Below are positions 47,688 through 64,000 of a DNA stretch of 64,000 nucleotides, one piece after another. The stretch comes from Anas platyrhynchos. Taxonomy: Eukaryota > Chordata > Aves > Anseriformes > Anatidae. The stretch lies in assembly GCF_047663525.1 (NCBI RefSeq), contig NC_092606.1, forward strand, positions 1,557,501 through 1,621,500, in the 5' to 3' direction. Numbering within the stretch: position 1 is the first letter of the stretch; each line of letters starts with the position of its first letter. Made by a program: the position numbers and the translations under genes. The notes under the pieces were generated by a model that did not search any database, was not told the origin of the DNA, and saw nothing but the letters and a program-made list of their open reading frames with translations.

Positions 47688-49142
47688 ACTATTCCACAAC
47701 AGCTCCCTCAGTGGTAACTCCTTCTTTGAGGCTGGGAAAACTTTGGGCAGGCCAAAAAGCCCCTGACTTCCTTACTGAGTTTTACTAGACTGTTAATCTT
47801 GTCATGAGGAGCAAAGCCAGTGTGAGCCTCCGAACCCACCCTGCAGACTGTAGAGAGCTGGCTCTCCCAGTAACCTCAGTGCAGGTACCTAAACCACCTG
47901 GAAGCTGGTGGGGTGGCTCTTCTTTACGTGGCTTTCACACAAGTTGAACTCCACCTTGGACTGTGATAACCAGACGTGCAGCTGGCACCCTCAGTGTTCT
48001 TTCAGTACCCATCACTGTATTTTTGGCTCTGCTGAAGCGTTGACCTAGACTTGTAAGCACCTCGGCCTGGTCTAGAAGGCTTCAACAAGCACCCCTTGAG
48101 CTGCTGCTCGCTGCAGGAAGCAGCGTGCTGTGGCTGAAGTCTTTAGACCCTGGTGCTGAGATCTAAAGTTGGCCACACGGCCCACCCCTGAACGGAGTAG
48201 GATATCAAATTGGTGACTGCTGACAACAGCTATTTGGCATGTTCGTAGCCAGTTGTCTCAACACTGCCTTAACTTGATGCTCTCCTTTAAAACAAGCTAA
48301 TCATGTGGAAGACTTGTAAGTGGCCACTGTCTCCTTTTTTTATTTCTGTAGCTGATAAGCTATTTCTGGAGGCCTGTCCTCCATGTTCTGATATCTGCTT
48401 TTGTTCTTAAAGCACAGTACCAAGAAGTTAAATTTACATGTGATGTTTGTGTGAAGGAAACTCATGTGACATCTGCTGCAATGGCAGAAAAACGTCTTGG
48501 TCTCCAATAGGTTCAGCAGTGATGTTGTCTTAGTACGTACTGACCCTCGGATTAAACTGCAGGAAGTGTTCTGGATCTGGGTGGGAGGAATCCTGAAGGA
48601 CAAAGGCTGTGTGATGGCAAGTGGATACTTGGTGCTGTCACAGTCTGTCTGTTGGTTTAACTAATTCATAGACAAATCACTGGGCTTGGGAGCCTAACTC
48701 GTGTCTCCACGACAAATTTGGTGTTGGTAACAAGTCACTGCTGGGGTGGGGGAAGGCAGAGTGAAGGGAGCTCTTCATTGCGAAATGACTTTGGTGACCC
48801 AGGTTGACTACTTCCTGAAGTAAAAGTCCTTGTCTCTGTGCAAAATCCAAAGTATGCCTAATTTTGTAATATTGATAGAACAATGTTGTAACTAGAAAGA
48901 ATGTAGCTGTCATTACTTCATGTTGATGGAAATGTCTGCACTGGGGTAACGTGCCTTGGGCTGTCTGGGGCACTCTTGTGGTCTTGTCTGTTCGGAACTC
49001 CACTTTGATCTGAAAGAAGAATGTTTTGGATTTGTTTTTTCCAAGCATGAGTCTAATGTGAACCTGTTCACGGTCTCTTGTGGAGCAAGATACGTTCCCT
49101 TCATAACTGCAATGGCTCAAATACCATTTATTTTTTTCAAAC

Positions 49143-49148
49143 ATTAAA
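49143..49148 (+). terminator. DYNLL2: Candidate DYNLL2 distal polyadenylation signal ATTAAA
   Basis: ATTAAA is followed within 40 nt by a GT/T-rich element (TGGTGTCTTCATTGTC). It sits where the AT-leaning sequence ends. Confidence 0.45.
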
Positions 49149-52100
49149 GGTGAATTGACACATTTCAACAGCCTCTGGTGTCTTCATTGTCTACTGTCCG
49201 AAGCACAAACTGCTCTTGTCTGGAGAAGGTGAGCAGCCAGCTCTGTGCCCTGGAAGATGCTGGTGCCACAGAGGAGGTAGCTCTGCAGGAGGGGAGGAAG
49301 AAGCTCAGTTTGAGGAGCGTGTGGCCCATCTGTGTGGGCACTGCCCTCCAGCCTGGCTCCACCAGGGAGCCAGAAGGAGGGACTGAGGGGAGCACATCCT
49401 CCTGCAGCCCTGCTGGGTGCTGCTGTGCCAGGTAACCTGGATCTGGAGGCGTGAGGGGGGCAGCGGAGCAGCTGGGGTCCTGGCTTCTGTGAGCTGAGCC
49501 ATAGATGAGCACGAGGCTCGCGTTGAGCAGCCACAAAAAGAGCTGAAAGCAGAGCTCCAAAATAAGCAGCAGTGTGTTTGCTACACACAGGCAGTCTGTC
49601 TAACCTGCACCTGACAGTGCTGAAAAGCAGAGGCGGTTCCTATGTTTGGGAGGAGCTGGGAGCGCTGCTGCTCCTCCCTCTGCTCCCAGGGAGCCTTTTA
49701 GCTGGCAGCGGGGCTGTGTGGGCTTAACCTAAACCGTGCTGGGGCTCTGTGCTCCCGGTGTGGCTGCGGGTCACTTGGTGCAGCTCCAAGAGAGCACCTG
49801 CAGCCTTGTAGGGCTGGGGGAGTCACCCCCTCTGGGGGGCTTCCCTTGTAAAAAGTGGCTCAGGAATGTCCAGAAGCTGCTCATCTGAATGTATGATGAA
49901 AAGCAGGATCGTGCTGGTGTGACTGAGCCCTGGTGGGACACCATGCCTTGAACTCACACACATGGAGAGAAAATGGGTTTGCTGCTTCCCTGAACACCTC
50001 TCTGCAGCAGGAGTCCTGCTCCAGGCTGAGGACCAGGAGCTCGCACCTTCAGCGTTAGGCTGGGTGGTGAAACCAAGCCCTGCTCACCTGCCCCTAACCC
50101 CTGCAGCAGATCCCAGCGCTGCACGTCCGCAGCTTTCCCTCTGAATGCTCCTTTGTGCAGCGCTGGGGCTCTGGAAGGCGCGAGCTGCCCGAAGTCGAGC
50201 AGCACTTCCCTCTGCACAGCTGAGGTTTTAACACAGAGCTTTGTGTCCCCGCTGCCTTCCCCCCGGGCTCCCCAGCAGCTGCCTGACGCAGCTTTTGGCT
50301 TTGACTTTTTCCATTGCCGGGCTCCGTGTTTTGTCTCCAGTTTCCACCACGTGCAGGTGTCCCGCATTATGCCTCGGAGCGTTAACCGTGGCTGTGCTGG
50401 GGAGCCTGGCAGCGTCCCCAGGGCGCCTGCTGCGTTTCAGCAAGAGCGTGGAGCTGCTTGGAAACATCTGGATCCGGGGCACCGAGTGGAAGGTATGTGT
50501 CTGCGGGGGAAACATCTGGAGAAATAAACTGCTTCCAGATGTTTGGGCAAACTGCTAGTTCAGTGTAAGCTCAGTGGATGTTACCACGCTGCCTTCCAGC
50601 CCTTCAGAAACGTCCGAGGGCAGCGGGCTGAGCTGCTGGCTGCTGCCTGTGGGCTCGGGACGGTGCCTGCAGACGTGTGCGTGCGCTCGCTGCGGGTTCA
50701 TGGCTGGGGAGTGTCACGTTATTTCCTTACAGGCAGAGTTTTTCAATTCCTTATATTTCTTCTAGGTGTGGCCTTGCGAAAGCAGCAATTTGTGACGCTG
50801 AAGGGGCTCCTCTCTGGTAGCTGTGCTCCCAGAGGTCCTCCCAACCCTGGCAGCCCGAGCAGGGGCCGGGCTCTGCAGCCTGCTCCTGTGGGAGCAGCGG
50901 GGCCGCCTGTTCTCCTCTCTTCCTGCCCTGCAAAGTCACTCTGCAGCAGCAGCACCGCAGCCTTAATCCTCCCAGGCACGTGGAGGCAGAGCCTGTGCCG
51001 GTAAGCCTGGCACCCAAAGGACATGTTCCTCTTCTCAGCGTTTTTGTAGGAGATTTGTGCTGAAACATGGAAATCTCCTTTATCCCGCGCTCCTGGTAAA
51101 CCCCGAGGAGACGGCTGGCGCTCGCTGAAGGAAGCGGGGCTGTGCCGTGCCTGCCCACCCAGGGGTTCCCGGCTTTGTTCTATTTATTGAGCAGTGACTC
51201 GGACACCCTCTGCCAGGCGGTGACTCACGGCAGCGATGTCTGGGCATGAGGCTTGCCTCTCACAGCCCCCTGTGGCTACGGAGCTGCAGGAGCCGGCCGT
51301 GTTTGTGTTTCCTCCCTCGAGGCAGCGGCTAGCTGAGGCTGAGCAGTGACTCAGTACCATTCAGACAAGTAACACCTCGTCCTGGTCAGCAGGTTTCCCC
51401 TACACAGCTCAATCCCCGTGCAGGGAGGGGAGCAGACGGCCGTAAAGCAGAACGCCCCATCCGGATCATCTCAAACACGTCAGGTCCACGTCGACCTGGG
51501 CAGCATCCAGATGTATTTTTTGGCTTTTGAGCCTCTGGCTTCCTTCTTTCCGGCCTCTCCTCCGAGGCCTGCTCCGTGTTTCAGGCACGGCCCCGCCGGG
51601 TCTGATCCCATCCTGTCCCTGTGCCTGCAGCCCGAGCAGGGGCAGCGCCGGGTTCTGCTCAGCAGGATTTGGCCCGGGGTTAAGCTTCGGTTTCATCTGG
51701 CCCTGCTGTGGCTCCTTGTCCCTTGCCCATGGAAGCGGGCTCAGGACCTCAGGGGAACAGCCTGGCCCTGCTGGGTGGGCAGGGGGGGTTATAGGAGAGG
51801 TGCAAGCGCCCCATGCAACACCCCCCTGCATCTCAACATGTGCACGGCCTTTCCTTTCGCTGCCTTCCAGCCCGGCTGTGAATGGAGTGCTTTCAGTGGG
51901 AGGAGATTGCTGGGAGCACTTCTCCCCCCCTTGCATTGGTTACAGCCCATAGAAACACGCAAGGAATTTGCCAGGGCAGTCCCTCGAGCTCCTTCAGAAC
52001 CCGTGAAAGCAGCCTTTGTTCCCCCCCAAGCTCCTCGGGCACCTCCAACCCGCACGTCTGGGATGGGGCTGGGGGCTGCGGGGCTGCTCGGGTGCTGCTG

Positions 52101-52417
52101 TTGGGATGGAGGCAGCGAGCCAGGCCCTGGGCAATGCGTTCCCCGTTGTCCTAACTCAGCACCGAGCGCTGCCAGGACGCAGCAGAAGGACAGGCAGAGT
52201 TTAATGCCTCACAGCACGCCCCGCGCAAGCAGAGCTTTAGCCCTGTGCTGCTTAAGCTGAGTCAGAGGAACGGAAATCCCGTCTTACACGGGCGTTTTTC
52301 CATGAGCAGGAGGTTAAGTGCTCCGTTCCAGGCTTGGGGCTGGATCTCGTGCCCACCTTGCAGGGCTCCCAAGGGGCTGTGTCACCCTCCACAGCCTCCT
52401 AGGGGCCGGGCGCAGGT

Positions 52418-52512
52418 GGGATGTGCAGGAGGGGTGCAGGAGGGGTGCACAGGTGGGGTGCGTGGGCAGGATGCGCAGGTGGGACGTGCAGGTGGGGTGC
52501 GTGGGCAGGATG
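52418..52512. repeat. G-rich minisatellite
   Basis: Tandem units built from GCAGGAGGGGT and GGTGGGGTGCGTGGGCAGGA. The longer unit occurs twice, about 38 bp apart (near 52453 and 52491), with shorter related copies before it. Confidence 0.7.
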
Positions 52513-52974
52513 TGCCCCCGCCGCAGCCTGCACACAGTGGCTGGCACCCAGCCCAGAGCGCGGCTCTGGGGATAAATAAGTGCCTGTTTTGGTTTTGAGG
52601 AAAGCCCAAAACGCTTCGACGAGGACAAAACCTCTTCCTCGATGTGCTTTTAAAGGGCTTGTTTTCTCTAAGGGACCCAACTGACCGGACAGGGAGTGAC
52701 TGAGCGGGTCCATCAGCCAGCTTGGAGGGGGCAAAGCTGGACCTGTGCTGCAGAGGCTTCCCCAAAAACAGCGGCTGGCTGGGCTGAGACCTGGCACCCA
52801 CCCAGCCCCTGCCATCAGGTCCCTGGGTGCTGGTGACCCCGGTGACTTGCACGGCACAGAAGAGCCCGACGTGACTCAGCAGGCGCCGGGCGCCAGCCCA
52901 GGGCTTTGGCGCTGTGACCGTCCTCCAGCAACGCCGACACCTGCAATTCCGGCAGAGCCGGGGCTGGCTTAAGG

Positions 52975-53560
52975 CACCGTGTTACTTAAATATTTTATAG
53001 AAAATCATTAAGCAATTAAATCTGGCAGTTCTCGCATCCTATGGAAAGCAGCTCGTAGTCTGTGCAGTAAACAGGGCAACGCTTTCCGTTCTTTCTGGAC
53101 GTCTTCTTGGAGTCTAACTCCAATCCTTGCTTCAGAATAACTATAATTATCTCTAATTGCCATTATTGTTTAACATTTTTAGCATTTGCAAGTGCAAACT
53201 GTTAGTTTTCCATGCAGATACAATCAGCAGCCAGGGTTCACAATGAAAGCAATTAAAATCCTGTGATTATTACAAGCCTGCTTGTCTATACAACAGCTTC
53301 AATCTGCATAACTTGCCAAGACGTAGGCTAGAAACTCAGACAAATCTAGCATTTATTTAGTAACCCAGCAAAGCTACTACCCCTTGCTGTCTCCAATGAT
53401 TTGCATCTACGGCACTTTTTGGAAGGACAAGAGTGTCGAGGGGAGGGGAAAGAAAGCATTTTCTAGAATACATCCCTGGAGAATACACAGCGGAGATAAA
53501 ATTATGCACATGAATTATGCATATGAATTATGATTTCACTCCTATTTTTGTTGGGATTAG
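52975..53560. promoter_or_regulatory. AT-rich island with octamer and TAAT motifs, possible enhancer
   Basis: About 590 bp of AT-rich sequence inside GC-rich spacer. It holds an octamer ATTTGCAT at 53399-53406, AATTAAA and TAATTGCC-like motifs, and a repeated ATGAATTATGCAT stretch at about 53508-53532. The element contains no open frame. Its function as an enhancer is inferred from composition and motifs only. Confidence 0.3.
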
Positions 53561-56500
53561 CTCATGTTTGGTGTGCATCCCTGGCAGGCGGCTGAGGCCG
53601 GGCAGCCAGCAGAGCGCTCTCCAAGTCCCAGCAGGTCGCTGCGCTCTCGGCCCCGCGTTCCCCTCTGTTACTCGGCGCTCATTTACGGGTTTATGGCACC
53701 TCTCCTGAAATCGTGCAAAGGATGAAAACAGATTTAGATGTAGAAGTGAAAAACCAGCCCGCGCTATTTTGTGCGGAGGGGGAGGTGTCGCAGGCTCGCT
53801 GCCACCAGCCAAGCTCCACCGGTGTCCCCGGGGTCCCCGTCACCTCCTGCGGAGGCGGCATGGGAACGTCCCAGCTTCTGCTTGGGAAGGCAAAACCCAG
53901 GGTGAGGAGCACGAGTGGGATGCAGGGGCCAACCGGTACCAGCTGTGCTTCCAAATCACCGTGCCAGCCTCAGCTGCAGTTCCCAGCCCAGCCACGTTAA
54001 GCCGCTAAATAAATCCGGTAGTCCTTCACCCAGAAATAGTTTTGGAAACCTGAGCCCTGGTTCTCAGGAGGGCTGGGTGACCTCAGACCGTGGCGTTCCC
54101 GTTTGGAAGGAGGTTTAATGCCCCTCGGCGGAGAGGAGGAATTAGCCAAATTAGCCAGGTCACCAGGGCAGGTTGAGGGCTCAGGGAGTTGGGTGGGGAA
54201 CCCAGCCTGGGCTGGATGCGGGCAGCGGGGTCCCAGCAGTGCGGGTGGGCACCTCCCTGCTGCTCGTGGGTGCTCTGCGTGCCACGTCCCATCCCCACAT
54301 CCCACCTCTGAACCCACTGTGCAGCAACAACCCCGACTTCGCCAGCAGTCGCTTGCATGAGAAAACGAGATTAGGAAAATATTCCAAGTATCCGTGTCTG
54401 TCCTTCAGGGGCAAACAAACCCGGAGCCAGCGCTGTTTGTCCGTCAGCTGGCCCGCAGCTTGGGAAAACAGCTGGGGAGTGCAGTGGGAGACACCTTTGG
54501 CACCAGCGGAGATAATGCTGAGTGCTGCGCTGAATCTGCACGTGCCTTTGGGGGACGGTAAGTGTGTAGCATCTTGCAGGCAGGGGCACTCACTAAATCT
54601 CCATTCCTGAACGTCCCTGGGATGGAGAATCTGCATGTGTGCGCTTGCTGCCCTGGGCACGTGGATTTTTTCTAGATTCAGGTGTTCCACCTGCTTCAAA
54701 ATGATGCTGGGAAGAGGTGAAAAGTTGGGAAATTTGGAGGACTGATGGCAACAGCGGCATCCTGGGGAGCCTGGCAAAGAAACGCCCCGAAATTCTGATC
54801 TGAGTTTTGGGCCAGTTATTCTCCCAGGGCAATAAGATCAAGATGAATTCTCTCCGTTCTGCCTTTTCCAGGAACAGACGCAGCTGACAGATCTGAAATG
54901 CAAGGAGGCAGGGAGGAATGGTAGCAGTTCCCAGGTCATCGTTTTATCAAAATCAGCAGGTATCTGCCGTGCCCTTGAGCTCTCTGCCATGGCCCCTGTT
55001 CTGTGCGGCTTCCCCGTGGCAGCTGTCACCAGCCCTGCATTATCAAACCACCTGCCTGAATTTCAAGGAACTCATCCATATATTTAACAGGAATAGCAAT
55101 TTCCGGGAGCTCTTGGGGGCCTGGAGATAAGAGCATCTGAAACGGGGATTTCTGCTGAGCTGTGCTTACGCTGCCGGAGCTGGAATTTCTCTCGGCTCAG
55201 ATATCCGCTGGGGTGCTGCAGGGAGGTGGGTTTCGTTTAAGCCATAATCAGCCACGGTTCACAGAACGTTATCCCCATGGGAACTCTCCCAGGTCTGTGG
55301 GCCAGTGCAGCTCACCTCATCTCAGTGATTTTGCATTCCCCTAACCCTGCCATGAGCTTGCCAGCCGTGGATTTATCCATATATTCTCACGGGTTCTTGC
55401 AGAGGACTGTCTTGGTGGATTCCCCACCGCTGTCAGCGCCAGCTCCTGCTTCACGCAGAGGATCGTGCCCAGCACCAGCCCTTCTGGCAGTCCTGGCACC
55501 TGGGGAGGCACAGACCCCGCTGATGCAGCCTGGAGGACGCTTTCTTTCTTTGCATGTTTTTAAGCCAAACACAGCTCCTGAAATCAATAGAGAAGGAGAT
55601 TCCCCTGCAGCCCGGGGAGCCGTCCTTTCCACATTCTTTCCTGGGACTTTCAAAGGAGCTGAGGAATCCAATTTCCACTAATTTGCTTTGAAAATACTGA
55701 GCTAAAATTGTAATTATGGCACATGGCATTGCAGGTGAGGAAAGAACCCACCAGACTTCAGGTACTTTGTTTTCGTAAGATATGAGCGTTGATGATTTAT
55801 TAAGACTTCCAGTTTAAACAACATTATGTTGCTTAGTGTTGGAAGGTGTTCCTACAATTAATGAAAATTTCATAGACTGACTGGGGAAGAAAGCGACCAT
55901 TTTATGTCCCGTACCAGATGGCCTAACCCAGCTGCTCACTTTTTGCTTTGAACTGTGATTCTAATGACTTCTCTGTCCTTTGAAGTCTGGCTCTGTGCTG
56001 TCGAACCAGATGTATTTGCATGATAGTAGCAGAGCGTGTTGAACAGTGGCCGACTTGTGCTCTTTTCCCTCACGGCCACTGCTGGATACCGTGCAATGAT
56101 TGCTCTCGTTTGGGGTTTTTGAGGGGTGAGCAAATGTGGAGGCTTACTAGGTGCTGGTAAGATGTGTCTCCATGTCAACAAATTCAGAGAAATTATTCCC
56201 TAAACTCTGGTGAAGAGGAATTACTGCAAGAGCTCTGCCTTTGGTTGCTTTATAAACCCATGTGGTGGTTTCAGTCCCAGATTTATTAGGGCCTAACAAA
56301 AGCAGGGGCTGCTGTCAAAACACAAATTTCAGCAGCACTTTAAAAACAAAGGGCAACGAGGAAGGACGAGCTTTAAGTATGTATTAAGAAGCTTTCGAAA
56401 TAATAAATCACAACATAAGGCGGTGACAAAAGGAACAAAACCGAAGACAGTCCCCGAGCGTGGGTTTGGTGGAAATTTACGCCAAGCAGAGCTGGGAAGG

Positions 56501-57026
56501 CAGCGCTGACATTCCTGGCTCTGAAATGCCAAACCCACAGGGCTGTGCCGCCTCCAGCAGCCCCCAGCTGTACCAGGGTGCACCTCACTGCCTGGCAGAG
56601 GCCCCAATTTTGCTCATTTTCACACCAAAACCACTCGGTGAAGAACCCCTCAGAGCGATTCTGTCATGGCAAAGGCGGCCACGGGCTGCTCGTCATCGCT
56701 TCGCCTCCCGCAGCACCGGGCAGCAGCGAGCTCTCCACAGGGCGCCGGCTGGCCCGGCAGCTCCATCAAGTCGCCCTGTCGCGACATGAACACGCGATAA
56801 CGACACGATCGCGTAGCTCTGCGTGAAGTTTTACCACCTACAAAACGCGGCCACCCCCGGAGGGGCAGCCCCGATCGCTGCGGGCCGGCTGCGGGCGGGC
56901 AGTGCCCCCTGCCGCCCTCACAACCCGCCGCCCGCCTCCCTTCCCTTCGCTCCTCCCGCCGCCGCCATTTTGCAGCCTCCCTCCCTCCCCGCCCGGCGCG
57001 GCCGCCATAGGCGCCCCGGAAGGGCC

Positions 57027-57041
57027 ATGGCGTTGCCATAA
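57027..57041 (+). other. Four-codon upstream ORF in the HEATR6 leader
   Basis: ATGGCGTTGCCATAA, in frame with the main ORF. Its ATG has G at -3 and G at +4, a strong context. The stop lies 24 nt before the HEATR6 ATG. The in-frame TAA also rules out a HEATR6 start further upstream in this exon. Confidence 0.6.
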
Positions 57042-57065
57042 CGCCGCTGCCGGGAGGAGCTGAAG

Positions 57066-63990
<6,925 letters not shown>

Positions 63991-64000
63991 TAATTCAGCA

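Larger units (their letters stand above)
47441..49165 (+). other. DYNLL2: DYNLL2 3' UTR (proximal and distal forms)
   Basis: Sequence after the stop has 3' UTR character: AT-leaning, no coding frame. The proximal AATAAA gives a 260-nt UTR. The segment beyond stays UTR-like up to an ATTAAA at 49143-49148 followed by TGGTGTCTTCATTGTCT. A long form of about 1.7 kb is therefore plausible. Composition turns GC-rich after about 49.2 kb. Confidence 0.5.
49166..56690. other. DYNLL2-HEATR6 intergenic spacer
   Basis: No gene is supported. It is GC-rich with chance open frames. It contains a small G-rich minisatellite at 52418-52512 and an AT-rich island at 52975-53560. From about 55.7 to 56.4 kb it becomes AT-richer before the HEATR6 CpG island. 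Confidence 0.6.

Overview
The window is vertebrate nuclear DNA, almost certainly from a bird and plausibly a galliform. It matches the part of chicken chromosome 19 that carries VEZF1, SRSF1, DYNLL2 and HEATR6; the chromosome assignment is from memory. The evidence is intron-containing genes with GT-AG junctions, proteins nearly identical to mammalian VEZF1, SRSF1 and DYNLL2, a CR1 LINE 3' end in a HEATR6 intron, CpG-island promoters, and GC-rich gene-dense spacers typical of avian microchromosomes.

Layout. 1-3.4 kb: sequence beyond the VEZF1 3' end, with no gene recognised. 3.4-17.2 kb: VEZF1 on the minus strand, six coding exons giving a 535-residue C2H2 zinc-finger factor with a 31-glutamine tract. 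Its promoter island is full of long dG/dC homopolymers. 17.9-26.7 kb: GC-rich spacer. 26.7-30.5 kb: SRSF1 on the minus strand, four coding exons, 248 residues, with a long 3' UTR that contains a coding-looking open stretch. 30.5-42.1 kb: head-to-head spacer with ZNF143-type sites and a degenerate minisatellite. 42.1-49.2 kb: DYNLL2 on the plus strand, one non-coding and two coding exons, 89 residues, with two candidate poly(A) sites. 49.2-56.7 kb: spacer with an AT-rich island. 56.7-64 kb: the first eleven exons of HEATR6 on the plus strand (about 559 codons); the gene runs off the window.

The genes are not an operon and do not form one pathway. VEZF1 is a G-string-binding transcription factor, SRSF1 a splicing factor, DYNLL2 a dynein and myosin-V light chain or hub protein, and HEATR6 a HEAT-repeat protein of poorly known function. 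Each has its own CpG-island promoter. Within the window the promoters share motif classes: ZNF143 at SRSF1 and DYNLL2, and YY1-type at SRSF1 and HEATR6.

I found no wholly new protein system. The most interesting items are the poly-dG tracts at the promoter of the gene for a poly-dG-binding protein, tandem ZNF143 sites upstream of SRSF1, the open stretch in the SRSF1 3' UTR, a frame-disrupting candidate exon 29 nt from HEATR6 exon 6, and a four-codon upstream ORF in the HEATR6 leader. All exon coordinates come from reading splice signals and protein continuity by eye. UTR ends and transcription starts are estimates.
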